The translations under genes were made by a program, and so were the position numbers. The notes under the pieces are model-generated. The model ran no database searches. It had not been told where the DNA came from and worked only from the letters and a program-made list of their open reading frames with translations. From Methyloligella halotolerans (GTDB lineage: Bacteria; Pseudomonadota; Alphaproteobacteria; Rhizobiales; Methyloligellaceae), in NCBI RefSeq assembly GCF_001708935.1, contig NZ_MASI01000010.1, positions 1-64,000 on the forward strand: a stretch of DNA of 64,000 nucleotides, written 5' to 3'. Below are positions 17,857 to 26,880 of this stretch, piece by piece (position 1 is the first letter of the stretch; each line of letters begins with the position of its first letter).

Positions 17857-19875
17857 CTACTCGGCTGCGGCTTGCTTTTGCTTCTCGGGATCGTTCAGAC
17901 CCCGCTCAACCAGGTCGATCATGCCGTTCATGATGTCGTTGAGCTGGAAGTCCTTGGGCGTGTAGATCGCCGCGGCGCCGCACTGCTTCAGCACGTTCTC
18001 GTCGGCCTGGGGAATGATGCCGCCGACCACGACCGGGATATTGCCCAGTCCTTCGTTGCGGAGCCGCTGAACGACGTCTCGCACCAGCGCAACGTGGGAG
18101 CCGGACAGGATGGAGAGCCCGACCACATGGGCGCCGGACTCCTTCACCTGCTCGACGATCTGGGCGGGCGTCAGGCGGATGCCGTCATAGACGACTTCCA
18201 TGCCGCAATCCTTGGCGCGGACGGCGATCTGCTCGGCACCGTTGGAATGTCCGTCGAGGCCGGGCTTGCCGACCACAAAGGTGAGACGCTCACCGAGCTT
18301 CTCGGAGACCTCGTCGACGCGCTTGCGGACCTGCTCCAGTCGGGCCTCGTCCATCTTGTGGGCGGCGCCCATGCCCGTGGGGGCGCGGTATTCGCCGAAC
18401 ACCTCGCGCAGGATCTGACCCCATTCGCCGGTGGTGACGCCGGCCTTGGCGGCGGCGATGGAGGGCTCCATGATGTTGCGGCCCTCTTGCGCTGCCGACT
18501 TCAGCTCGCGCAGGGCGTCCTGCACGGCCTTGTCGTCCCGCTGGCTGCGCCATTCCTGAAGGGCGGCTACCTGCTCCATCTCCACGTGCTCGGGCACGGT
18601 GAAGATGTCGTTCTCGCCGGCGGCCAGCGGGGAGGGCTCGGTCTCGGTATATTTGTTGACGCCGACCAGAACCTGCTCGCCGGTCTCGATAGCCTCGATA
18701 CGGGCTGCGTTGGATGCGATCAGGCTGTCCTTCATGTAGTCGATCGCCTTCATGGCGCCGCCCATCTCGTCGATCTTCGTGAGCTCGGCGCGGGCCTCCC
18801 CGATGAGCTCGGCGACCTTCGCCTCGATTTCCTCGGAGCCGTCGAAGATATCGCCGTACTCCAGGAGGTCCGTCTCGAAGGCGAGGATCTGCTGCAGGCG
18901 CAGGGACCATTGCTGGTCCCAAGGACGTGGCAGACCGAGAGCCTCGTTCCAGGCCGGGAGCTGGACGGCGCGGGCGCGCGCCTTCTTGGACAGCACGACG
19001 GCCAGCATGGCGAGCTGGATGCGATAGACGTTGTTCTCAGGCTGCGGCTCGGTGAGGCCGAGAGAGTTCACCTGGACGCCGTAGCGGAAGCGGCGGAACT
19101 TCGGATCCTCGACGCCGTAGCGGTTCTGGGTGATGTCATCCCACAGATCGACGAATGCCCGCATCTTGCACATCTCGGTGATGAAGCGGACGCCGGCATT
19201 GACGAAGAAGGAGATGCGGCCGACGACGGTGGGCATCTTCTCTGGTGCGATCTCGCCTGAATTCTTCACCTCGTCGAGCACGGCCTGGGCCGTGGCAAGG
19301 GCGAAGGCGAGCTCCTGGGTCGGCGTCGCACCGGCTTCCTGTAGATGATAGGAGCACACGTTCATGGGGTTCCATTTCGGAACCTCCTGGGACGTGTAGA
19401 CAATCATGTCCTTGATCAGGCGCAAGGAGGGATCCGGCGGGAAGACGTAGGTCCCGCGGGAAAGATACTCCTTAAGAATGTCGTTCTGGGTCGTGCCCTG
19501 GAGCTCGGCGCGGGAGACGCCCTGCTCGTCGGCGAGGGCGATATAGAGCGACAGCAGCCATGCGGCGGTCGCGTTGATGGTCATGGACGTGTTCATCTCG
19601 CCCAGGGGAATGCCGTCGAGCAGCTCCCGCATGTCGCCGAGATGGGAGATGGAGACGCCGACCTTGCCAACCTCGCCGCGAGCCAGCACGTGGTCGGAAT
19701 CGTATCCGGTCTGAGTGGGGAGATCGAAGGCGATGGAAAGGCCGGTCTGACCCTTCTCCAGGTTCTTTCGATAAAGCTCGTTCGAAGCCTTTGCCGAGGA
19801 ATGGCCCGCATAGGTGCGGAACATCCAAGGCCGGTCCCGCTTGACTTCCTCAACGTTCTTTTCGCCCGCTCCCAT
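17857..19875 (-). CDS. ecm: Ethylmalonyl-CoA mutase (adenosylcobalamin-dependent)
   Basis: Converts ethylmalonyl-CoA to methylsuccinyl-CoA, the B12 step of the ethylmalonyl-CoA pathway for acetyl-CoA assimilation. The 672-residue single chain has the mutase barrel first (RPWMFRTYAGHSSA, LSIAFDLPTQTGYDSDH, GEMNTSMTINATAAW, YHLQEAGATPTQELAF). The C-terminal B12 domain has the base-off signature DGHSNGAEQIAVRA, then LSILSGSHV and VVVGGIIPQAD. The length and the RTYAGHSSAKASNELYR start favour the ethylmalonyl (MeaA) subgroup over methylmalonyl-CoA mutase. The neighbours crotonyl-CoA carboxylase/reductase and methylsuccinyl-CoA dehydrogenase catalyse flanking steps, which makes the call strong. 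Confidence 0.96.
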   Translation of the reverse strand: MGAGEKNVEEVKRDRPWMFRTYAGHSSAKASNELYRKNLEKGQTGLSIAFDLPTQTGYDSDHVLARGEVGKVGVSISHLGDMRELLDGIPLGEMNTSMTINATAAWLLSLYIALADEQGVSRAELQGTTQNDILKEYLSRGTYVFPPDPSLRLIKDMIVYTSQEVPKWNPMNVCSYHLQEAGATPTQELAFALATAQAVLDEVKNSGEIAPEKMPTVVGRISFFVNAGVRFITEMCKMRAFVDLWDDITQNRYGVEDPKFRRFRYGVQVNSLGLTEPQPENNVYRIQLAMLAVVLSKKARARAVQLPAWNEALGLPRPWDQQWSLRLQQILAFETDLLEYGDIFDGSEEIEAKVAELIGEARAELTKIDEMGGAMKAIDYMKDSLIASNAARIEAIETGEQVLVGVNKYTETEPSPLAAGENDIFTVPEHVEMEQVAALQEWRSQRDDKAVQDALRELKSAAQEGRNIMEPSIAAAKAGVTTGEWGQILREVFGEYRAPTGMGAAHKMDEARLEQVRKRVDEVSEKLGERLTFVVGKPGLDGHSNGAEQIAVRAKDCGMEVVYDGIRLTPAQIVEQVKESGAHVVGLSILSGSHVALVRDVVQRLRNEGLGNIPVVVGGIIPQADENVLKQCGAAAIYTPKDFQLNDIMNGMIDLVERGLNDPEKQKQAAAE

Positions 19876-20102
19876 CGATCCTCACTCCCGCATCCCAACT
19901 GCACGATTGAATAATGCGGCCCCGGCGGTGGAATGCGCGGGGCCTTGCATCTTTTCTGTCATCGGTGCGCAATTATAGCAAATGAATCAGGCGCGACCGA
20001 ACTCCGCGCCCCCCGACCTGCGCGCCGCATGGCCACAGACAGAGAAAAGGCGGCGCGACCGAATCGCACCGCCCTTTCCGACGTCAGGTTTTCACCCACA
20101 GG

Positions 20103-20483
20103 CTAATCGGTCGAAGGGTCGCCGACCTCTTCGTTGTCCATCGAGCTGTCCTCTTCTTCGACAGCATCCGGGTCGCTTTTCTGCATCATGCCGTCGTCGG
20201 CAGAGGTGTCGGGCGCGACTGTGCCCTCTTCCATCTCGCCGTCATCCATGCGGCCTTCCGGGTTGCTCGTGGTGTGGGCCGGGCTGTCATCGGCTGCCGT
20301 GTCCGGCGCGGCGGCGTCGGGCTTCATCTCGCCCTCGCCGGTGGCTTCGGCCGGCATGGAGTCGTCAGCGGCGATCACGATGCCCGGGACCTGGGGCGTT
20401 TCCGCCTTTGCCGGTGCGGCGAACGCGAAAGCGGCCGCGGTTACGGAGGTCAGCAGGATCCATTTGGATTTATCGATACTCAT
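20103..20483 (-). CDS. Acidic secreted protein of unknown function
   Basis: A 126-residue protein with a clear signal peptide (KWILLTSVTAAAFAFAAPAKA). The mature part is about 100 residues of low-complexity, Asp/Glu/Met/Pro/Ala/Ser-rich sequence, with a near repeat (VAPDTSADDG against AAPDTAADDS) and no cysteine. It looks disordered and strongly negative, as in proteins that bind cations. No EF-hand loop is evident. A similar small acidic secreted protein follows upstream at 20570-20845. The pair lies between ecm and ccr, but any link to that pathway is unproven. Confidence 0.6.
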   Translation of the reverse strand: MSIDKSKWILLTSVTAAAFAFAAPAKAETPQVPGIVIAADDSMPAEATGEGEMKPDAAAPDTAADDSPAHTTSNPEGRMDDGEMEEGTVAPDTSADDGMMQKSDPDAVEEEDSSMDNEEVGDPSTD

Positions 20484-20569
20484 CAGGTGTTTCCTCTCAT
20501 CGAATTTGCGTTGGGCGGGTCGTTCCCCGCCATGCGTCGGCGCCGAAACCGTTCGTCCTTGAGGCGAGC

Positions 20570-20845
20570 CTATTTCGGGTCGCTCTCCATGGTCTTGCCG
20601 GGCATCTCCGCGTCGCCCATGGCGCCGTCATCGTCACCGGTCTCCAGGTCTTCCTGGATGGCCTCGTCCTCCATGTCTTCGTCGCTAGACATGCTCGGGT
20701 CGCTATCCATGGTCTTCGGCGCGGTGGCGTCCTCGGCCACCCGGAAGCTGCCCGCGGGCAGGTTGTCGTTCTGGGCATAGGCGGGGATGGCGATGCCGAA
20801 GGTGAGGATGCTGGTCGTGGCGAGTATCGCGAGCTTGCCGTTCAT
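20570..20845 (-). CDS. Acidic secreted protein of unknown function
   Basis: A 91-residue product from the ATG at 20845 (MNGKLAILATTSILTFGIAI, cleavage near AYA/QN). The mature region ends in a run of Asp/Glu/Ser/Met with an imperfect repeat (KTMDSDPSMSS and KTMESDPK). It resembles the neighbouring 126-residue protein in design, though I cannot prove common ancestry by eye. The frame is open upstream to 21310, but the internal ATG starts directly at the signal peptide and is the better choice. Confidence 0.6.
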   Translation of the reverse strand: MNGKLAILATTSILTFGIAIPAYAQNDNLPAGSFRVAEDATAPKTMDSDPSMSSDEDMEDEAIQEDLETGDDDGAMGDAEMPGKTMESDPK

Positions 20846-21260
20846 CAGAGCGTTCCTTCCGTGGGTTGCGCTTTCAGCGTCTACGGTTGGTTTTTTCCCA
20901 GCGCAGGCCGCGCGGGAGTGCATCGGGGGATGCAGATGGATTGAAAACGCCCCGTTTGCGGCCCGGTTCCTCGGAACGGGAACACCAAGTTGTGATGGAT
21001 GGTTTATTTGCGATGCAGAAACGGCACTGCCGTAAAGCTCTGGGCATCGGCGAGAGTTTTTGCTAACCCTCCACCCCGGCGTCAGGAAACCTCCGCCTCT
21101 CCTCCGCGGGCGACAGGGTCTTTCAGACGGCCGTCTTAGGGATTTTCCGCGGGTTTCTGCGCATGTCCCGTCATTCGCTGCGTGGCTTTTCACAGCGGGT
21201 GGCGACGGAAATTGCCGCACCGCAATAAAGTGTTTATGTCTGTAGCCGGGGGAGGAATGG
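20846..21260. other. Intergenic region upstream of ccr
   Basis: About 415 bases separating the acidic secreted protein gene from ccr, which is transcribed away from it. Both promoters should be here. Apart from a short palindrome at 21211-21226 I see no coding sequence, hairpin terminator or RNA gene that I can support. Confidence 0.4.
21211..21226. promoter_or_regulatory. Short palindrome upstream of ccr (candidate operator)
   Basis: ATTGC-N6-GCAAT lies 35 bases before the ccr start codon. Position and symmetry fit a repressor or activator site at the ccr promoter. The TTGC/GCAA half-sites are short, so chance is possible. Which regulator would bind is not known from the sequence. Confidence 0.3.
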
Positions 21261-22559
21261 ATGAATGAGATGTCGCTAGCCTCAGTTTCCGGAGAGGAGG
21301 CCCAGGTCAAAGATCTCTACGAGATCGGCGAAATCCCTCCGCTCGGGCATGTGCCGAAGAATATGTACGCGTGGGCCATCCGCCGGGAGCGGCAGGGGCC
21401 GCCCAGCGAGGCGATGCAGCTCGAGGTGCTGCCGACATGGGAGCTCGATTCCCATGACGTGCTGGTCCTCGTGATGGCCGCGGGCGTGAACTACAACGGC
21501 GTCTGGGCTTCGCTCGGCAAGCCGATCTCCATGTTCGACGTCCATAAGAACGATTTCCACATCGCCGGTTCGGACGCCTCGGGTATCGTGTGGGCCGTGG
21601 GCTCCAAGGTGAAGCGCTGGAAGGTCGGCGACGAGGTCGTCATCCACTGCAATCAGGACGACGGCGACGACGAGGAGTGCAACGGCGGCGACCCGATGTT
21701 CTCGCCGTCCCAGCGGATCTGGGGCTACGAGACCCCGGATGGGTCCTTCGCCCAGTTCTGCCGCGTGCAGGACCGTCAGCTGCTGCCCCGGCCGAAGCAC
21801 CTCACCTGGGAAGAGGCCGCCTGCTACACGCTGACGCTGGCTACCTCCTACCGCATGCTGTTCGGCCATCGGCCGCATACCCTGAAGCCCGGCCACAACG
21901 TGCTGGTCTGGGGCGCCTCGGGCGGTCTCGGCTCCATGGCGATCCAGCTTTGCGCCACCGCCGGCGCCAATGCCATCGGCATCGTTTCGGACGACGACAA
22001 GCGCGATTTCGTGATGTCGCTCGGCGCCAAGGGCGTGATCAACCGCAAGGACTTCAATTGCTGGGGCCAGATGCCCAAGGTCGGCACGCCGGAATACGAC
22101 GAGTGGAACAAGGAAGTCCGCAAGTTCGGCAAGGCGATCTGGGAGATCACCGGCAAGGGCGTGAACGTGGACTGCGTGTTCGAGCATCCGGGCGAGGCGA
22201 CCTTCCCGGTCTCCTGCTTCGTGGTGAAGCGCGGCGGCATGGTGGTCTTCTGCGCCGGCACGACGGGCTACAACCTCACCATGGATGCCCGCTATGTCTG
22301 GATGCACCAGAAGCGCATTCAGGGCTCCCACTTCGCCCATCTGATGCAGGCGGGCCAGGCGAACCGGCTGATGATCGAGCGCCGCATCGATCCTTGCATG
22401 TCGGAGGTCTTCCCGTGGGATCAGATCCCGAAGGCCCATATGCGCATGTGGAACAACGAGCATCAGCCCGGCAACATGGCGGTGCTGGTCAATGCGCCGA
22501 CCACGGGTCTGCGGTCCTTCGAGGACGTGCTCGAAGCCTCCAAGGAGATGGAGAGCTAG
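21261..22559 (+). CDS. ccr: Crotonyl-CoA carboxylase/reductase
   Basis: Reductively carboxylates crotonyl-CoA to ethylmalonyl-CoA with NADPH and CO2, the defining enzyme of the ethylmalonyl-CoA pathway. The 432-residue medium-chain dehydrogenase-like product has the Ccr-specific N-terminus (YEIGEIPPLGHVPKNMYAW, then RERQGPPSEAMQLE), GVNYNGVWASLGKPIS, the long insert QDDGDDEECNGGDPMFSPSQ, the nucleotide-binding GASGGLGSMAIQL and the terminal HQPGNMAVLVNAP. Length and these segments separate it from simple quinone reductases. It is followed by a strong terminator and then by mcd on the same strand. Confidence 0.97.
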   Translation: MNEMSLASVSGEEAQVKDLYEIGEIPPLGHVPKNMYAWAIRRERQGPPSEAMQLEVLPTWELDSHDVLVLVMAAGVNYNGVWASLGKPISMFDVHKNDFHIAGSDASGIVWAVGSKVKRWKVGDEVVIHCNQDDGDDEECNGGDPMFSPSQRIWGYETPDGSFAQFCRVQDRQLLPRPKHLTWEEAACYTLTLATSYRMLFGHRPHTLKPGHNVLVWGASGGLGSMAIQLCATAGANAIGIVSDDDKRDFVMSLGAKGVINRKDFNCWGQMPKVGTPEYDEWNKEVRKFGKAIWEITGKGVNVDCVFEHPGEATFPVSCFVVKRGGMVVFCAGTTGYNLTMDARYVWMHQKRIQGSHFAHLMQAGQANRLMIERRIDPCMSEVFPWDQIPKAHMRMWNNEHQPGNMAVLVNAPTTGLRSFEDVLEASKEMES

Positions 22560-22591
22560 AAGCCTCGCTGTCTTGAAAGATAATGTTTGAG

Positions 22592-22626
22592 AACGCCGGG
22601 CCTTCGGGTGCCGGCGTTTTCTTTTT
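22592..22626 (+). terminator. Rho-independent terminator after ccr
   Basis: AACGCCGG at 22592-22599 pairs perfectly with CCGGCGTT at 22611-22618 around an 11-base loop, and a T-rich tract (TTTTCTTTTT) follows. It lies 32 bases after the ccr stop, so ccr is probably a single-gene transcript separated from mcd. Confidence 0.85.
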
Positions 22627-22939
22627 CCCGTGATGTCTTTTCACGGTGGTGTCCTGCCGGTTCAGATATCTGGTCTTCGTGCCGCTTACGGGTGGCCCAG
22701 GGTTTGGCATATAACCGAAAGGTGATCCGGGGCTTTGCTTGGGCCGTATTTTCGGTCTCACGAGCCTCGAGGCAGGCTGATCTCGCTGCATGGGCAGAAT
22801 TGCCGAGATGAACGGCCGAGTAGATTTGCCTCATTTGACGATTTGTCCCGTTCCAGCGTAAGGGACTTGGTTCACTTCGGCCGCGCCAGAGGCTATGTCT
22901 CTCCCGGCCCGCTAAAACGTGCTGTTGGGAGGAAAATTG

Positions 22940-24621
22940 GTGAGCACCGCCGAGACCATGGAATCCGCTGAAGCTGAGCAGCTGCCCGATCTTATCGCTA
23001 AGCTGAAAGGCGCCTCCGAGGCTGCCGCAACGCTGTGCAAGAAGGCGACGGAGTCGCTCGCCAAGAGCTTGGCTCCGAACGGCAAGGTGGATGGCGCCGC
23101 GCTGGAGCGCGAGGAGCATGCCGCCCACGGTCTGGCATGGGTGACCACCTATGCCGAAGCGATCCGCGAAGCCGCCAATTATGCCGAGCGCATGAACGGC
23201 GAAGGCCGGTTCGGCGAGATGGAAGCCCTGCTGACCCAGGTCGCGTCGCCGAGTATCTGGCCCAGCTCGCCGGCGGCGTGGTGATGAGCCAGAACGAGAT
23301 GGTCCGACTGGAAGAGCTCGGCCTCGACGATAGCGACCGCCAGGAATTCCTGACCGACGACGTGAAGGCGGTGATGTCGGGCAACACGGCGGGTGTCCGG
23401 GCGCGGATCGCCCAGATGCTCGACGATGGCCAGGGCAACGTGACCTTCGGCGATACCGGTCTCGACGAGACCTCGGAAGCCATGCGCGAGGAGATGTACC
23501 GCTTCTCCCAGGCCGAGGTCGTGCCCCATGCCCATGAGTGGCATTTGAAGGACGATTACATCCCGTTGGAGCTGGTCTCTTCCATGGCCGAGATGGGCGT
23601 GTTCGGCCTGACGCTGCCGGAAGAGTATGGCGGGCTGGGCCTGGGCAAGGAGGTGATGTGCGTCGTCTCCGAGGAGCTGTCCCGCGGCTATATCGGCGTG
23701 GGCTCGCTTGGCACGCGCTCGGAGATCGCTGCCGAGCTGATCCTCAACGGCGGTACGGAAGAGCAGAAACAGGAATGGCTGCCAAAGATCGCGAGCGGCG
23801 AGATTCTGCCGACGGCGGTCTTCACCGAGCCGAACACTGGTTCCGATCTCGCCTCGCTGACCACGCGGGCAAAGAAGGACGGCGACAATTATCTGGTGAC
23901 CGGCCAGAAGACCTGGATCACACATGCGGCCCGCGCCGATGTCATGACGATCCTGGCGCGCACCAATCCCGATCAGAAGGGCTATCGCGGCCTTTCCATG
24001 CTGATCGCGGAGAAGCCGCGCGGCGATGACGAGAAGCCTTTCCCGGCCGACGGCATGTCGGGCGGCGAGATCGAGGTGCTCGGCTATCGCGGCATGAAGG
24101 AGTTCGACATCTCCTTTGACGACTTCAAGGTCCCGGCGAAGAACCTGCTGGGCACCGAGGAAGGCCAGGGCTTCAAGCAGCTCATGCAGACCTTCGAGGC
24201 GGCCCGTATCCAGACCGCGGCGCGCGCCATCGGCGTGGCCCAGTCGGCGCTGGATCTCGGTCTCCGCTACGGCGCGGAGCGCGTGCAGTTCGGCAAGCCG
24301 ATCATCAAGTTCCCGCGCGTCGCCGACAAGCTGGTGATGATGGCCGCGGAAATCCTGATGGCCCGTCAGCTCACCTATTATTCGGCGCGGCAGAAGGATG
24401 CCGACAAGCGCTGCGATCTCGAGGCCGGCATGGCCAAGCTGCTCGCGGCCCGCGTGGCCTGGGCCTCGGCGGACAACGCGCTGCAGATTCATGGCGGCAA
24501 TGGCTTCGCGCTGGAATATGCCATCAGCCGCGTGCTGTGCGATGCGCGCATCCTCTCGATCTTCGAGGGCGCGGCGGAAATCCAGGCGCATGTGATCGCG
24601 CGCCGGCTGCTGGAGTCTTAG
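22940..24621 (+). pseudogene. mcd: (2S)-Methylsuccinyl-CoA dehydrogenase, split by a one-base deletion
   Basis: Oxidises methylsuccinyl-CoA to mesaconyl-CoA in the ethylmalonyl-CoA pathway and passes electrons to ETF. The likely start is a GTG at 22940, seven bases after GGGAGG. The first frame gives about 100 residues of the helical N-terminal extension typical of Mcd. It leaves frame at about 23243, where GTCGCGTCGCCGAG would read VGVAE with one more base. The other frame continues LAQLAGGVVMSQNE and the acyl-CoA dehydrogenase core: FGLTLPEEYGGLGLGKE, AVFTEPNTGSDLAS, VTGQKTWITHA, GRQ-type flavin contacts and IHGGNGFALEYAISR. Restored, the protein has about 560 residues, close to characterised Mcd. 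A consensus error is more likely than true loss, because the rest is intact. Confidence 0.9.
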
Positions 24622-24630
24622 GCGGAAGGG

Positions 24631-25137
24631 ATGGATCAGCCGACCAAGCGGGTTCAGCCTGATTATCTGAAGATCCTGATGCAGGTGCTGGTGGCGCTTG
24701 CCATCTGCTTCCTGGCGGCCGCTGTCGGGGGCATGGTCACCGAGCCCAATCTGGGCTGGTATCAGACCCTTCAGAAGCCGAGCTTCAACCCGCCGGACTG
24801 GATCTTCGGCCCGGTCTGGACGCTACTCTACACGGCAATGGCCGGCGCGCTGTTCTGGATCTGGCGGGTCGATGTGCCGTCCGAGGAGAAACAGACGGCC
24901 TATCGCTGGTTCGGCGCGCAGCTCATCCTCAACGTCCTGTGGTCCGTAGCGTTCTTCTACATGCACAGCCCGCTGCTCGGCACCATCGATGCCGTGGCGC
25001 TGCTGATCGCGATCTGCGGGACGATCGCCGCCTTCTGGCGCCTGAGCCGGGGAGCGGCGCTTCTGCTGGTGCCTTATCTTTTCTGGGTGATGTTCGCCAC
25101 GGCGCTGACCTTCTCGCTCTGGCGGCTCAATGACTGA
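24631..25137 (+). CDS. tspO: TspO/MBR family tryptophan-rich sensory protein
   Basis: A 168-residue membrane protein with five hydrophobic helices, as in TspO. Family features are GWYQTLQKPSFNPPDWIFGPVW compressed around the WxPPxWxF region, WTLLYTAMAGALFWIW, AQLILNVLWSVAFF and the terminal YLFWVMFATALTFSLWRLN. Bacterial TspO binds tetrapyrroles and affects stress and photosynthesis gene control; the ligand here is unknown. Nine bases follow mcd, and its 3' end overlaps the next SDR gene by eight bases, so it belongs to this transcription unit. Confidence 0.92.
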   Translation: MDQPTKRVQPDYLKILMQVLVALAICFLAAAVGGMVTEPNLGWYQTLQKPSFNPPDWIFGPVWTLLYTAMAGALFWIWRVDVPSEEKQTAYRWFGAQLILNVLWSVAFFYMHSPLLGTIDAVALLIAICGTIAAFWRLSRGAALLLVPYLFWVMFATALTFSLWRLND

Positions 25138-25972
25138 GCAAGCCCGCCGCAGCATCCTGATCACCGGATGCTCCTCCGGCATCGGGTTGGCCTGCGTCCG
25201 CGCCATGCGGGATAGAGGCTGGCGCGTATTCGCGACCGCGCGGAACGAGGAGGATCTGGACCGGCTCAGGTCGGACGAGCGCGTCGAGGTGGTCTATCTC
25301 GATTACACCGAGCCCCAGTCGATTGCGGCCTGCGCCGACACGGTTCTACAGGCCACGGGCGGAACGCTGGACGCGCTGTTCAATAACGGCGCCTACGGCC
25401 AGCCCGGGGCGGTGGAGGATCTGCCGGTCGACGTGCTGAAGGCCCAGTTCGAGGCGAACGTCTTCGGCTGGCACGATCTCACGAACCGCTTCATCCCGGC
25501 TATGCGCCGTCAGGGTCGTGGGCGGATCGTCCATTGCTCCTCCGTTCTCGGCTTTGTGGCGGCGCCATATCGCGGCGCCTATTGCGCGTCGAAATTCGCG
25601 CTCGAAGCTTTGGCCGACACAATGCGGGTGGAGCTCGCGGAGACCGGCATCCGTGTGGTGCTGATCGAGCCGGGCCCCATCCACAGCCGTTTCGTCGAGC
25701 ATGCGCTGGCGGCATATCGCGCGAATATCGATATCGAGAGCTCGCCTCATGCGGAGACCTACAAAGCGCGGATCGCGGCCATGGAGCAGGGCGGTAGCTC
25801 GACCTTCAAGCTCGAGCCCGAGACCGTAGCGGCAAAGCTCATCAAGGCGGTCGAGAGCCCGCGTCCGAAGCCGCGCTATTTCGTGACCGTGCCGACCTAT
25901 CTGGCAGCGCTCTTCAAACGGGTGCTGCGACCCGCGCCCTCGACGCCATTGCAGCGCGGAACTAGTCTTTGA
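25130..25972 (+). CDS. Short-chain dehydrogenase/reductase
   Basis: A 280-residue NAD(P)-dependent oxidoreductase of the classical SDR family. The cofactor motif is ITGCSSGIGLACVRAM, followed by NNGAYGQPG, the active-site serine in VHCSSVLGFVAAP and YCASKFALEAL with the YxxxK pair. The substrate cannot be named. The ATG at 25130 lies inside the end of tspO, giving translational coupling. Confidence 0.9.
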   Translation: MTEQARRSILITGCSSGIGLACVRAMRDRGWRVFATARNEEDLDRLRSDERVEVVYLDYTEPQSIAACADTVLQATGGTLDALFNNGAYGQPGAVEDLPVDVLKAQFEANVFGWHDLTNRFIPAMRRQGRGRIVHCSSVLGFVAAPYRGAYCASKFALEALADTMRVELAETGIRVVLIEPGPIHSRFVEHALAAYRANIDIESSPHAETYKARIAAMEQGGSSTFKLEPETVAAKLIKAVESPRPKPRYFVTVPTYLAALFKRVLRPAPSTPLQRGTSL

Positions 25973-26008
25973 GATCGCCGGGGGCCCGGCGCAACTGGGA
26001 GGAATCCA

Positions 26009-26200
26009 ATGGAATCCGTCTTTTCGCTGCTCGTCCCACTGGCGCTGGCCGCCGTGGCGATCGTGCTCATGCTGGGGCTCTGGAACATGCTTCGCGGCGG
26101 CAGCCCGAACCGCAGCCAGAAGCTCATGCGCGCGCGTATCCTGTTTCAGGCCATCGCCATCGTCGTGATCATGAGCGCGATCTACTTCTCCAGCCGATAG
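26009..26200 (+). CDS. Twin transmembrane protein (HIG1-like)
   Basis: A 63-residue protein with two hydrophobic helices (LLVPLALAAVAIVLMLGLW and ILFQAIAIVVIMSAIYF). A basic loop between them contains GGSPNRSQKLMRARI, which resembles the twin-TM/HIG1 domain proteins found beside cobalamin adenosyltransferase genes in many alphaproteobacteria. HIG1 proteins are linked to respiratory complexes, but the function here is unproven. The start at 26009 follows a GGGAGG-like site. Confidence 0.8.
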   Translation: MESVFSLLVPLALAAVAIVLMLGLWNMLRGGSPNRSQKLMRARILFQAIAIVVIMSAIYFSSR

Positions 26201-26254
26201 GGTCATCGTCTGGTGGCACGCTCAGGCGTATAAGAAGAGACGAAGAGGAGCAGG

Positions 26255-26833
26255 ATGGTCGTTCTCAACAAGATCTACACCCGTGGCGGCGACGACGGCA
26301 CGACGGCGCTCGGAACCGGCGATCGTGTGAAGAAATACGATCTTCGGGTGGAAGCCTACGGTACGTCCGACGAGACCAACGCCGTGGTCGGGCTGGCGCG
26401 TCTGCATACGCGGGAGGCTAATCCCGATCTGGACGGCATGCTGGCGCGGATCCAGAACGATCTTCTGGATCTTGGAGCCGACCTTTGTTTTCCGGCCGAA
26501 ACGGCGGATGAGCGCGGAAATCTTCGGATTTCGGCCGATCAGGTGGCGCGGCTGGAAGCGGAAATCGACCAGATGAACGCCGAGCTGGAGCCGTTGCGCT
26601 CCTTCGTGCTGCCTGGCGGCAGCCCCGCGGCGAGCTTCCTGCATCTGGCGCGCACGGTGTGCCGCCGGGCCGAGCGGCTGATGGTCGAGCTCGCGGCAAA
26701 GCCGGACGAACCGGTGAGCGAAGAGGCGATCCGGTATATGAATCGCTTGTCGGACTTCTTTTTTGTCGCGGCGCGCTATGCGAACAATAAAGGTGCCGAC
26801 GACGTCTTATGGGTGCAGGGTCAAAATCGCTAG
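26255..26833 (+). CDS. Cob(I)yrinic acid a,c-diamide adenosyltransferase, PduO type
   Basis: Transfers the adenosyl group of ATP to cob(I)alamin to make adenosylcobalamin. The 192-residue product has the PduO-type N-terminus (YTRGGDDGTTALGTG, KYDLRVEAYGTSDETNAVVG), the central IQNDLLDLGADL and the C-terminal RTVCRRAERL with YMNRLSDFFFVAAR. In context it can supply the cofactor of the ethylmalonyl-CoA mutase encoded about 6 kb away. The ATG at 26255 follows GAGGAGCAGG. Confidence 0.95.
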   Translation: MVVLNKIYTRGGDDGTTALGTGDRVKKYDLRVEAYGTSDETNAVVGLARLHTREANPDLDGMLARIQNDLLDLGADLCFPAETADERGNLRISADQVARLEAEIDQMNAELEPLRSFVLPGGSPAASFLHLARTVCRRAERLMVELAAKPDEPVSEEAIRYMNRLSDFFFVAARYANNKGADDVLWVQGQNR

Positions 26834-26880
26834 CAGCAGCGTAACGCGGGGGAGAGGCTCGTAAGCCTGAGTTTCAGACG

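Noticed and set aside
17872-19260. Open frame of 462 codons on the plus strand
   Set aside because: Antisense to ethylmalonyl-CoA mutase, Leu/Gly/His-rich without any domain.
22920-24621. Programmed ribosomal frameshift in mcd
   Set aside because: There is no slippery heptamer or downstream stem at the junction, and family members are single-frame. A missing base explains the data more simply.
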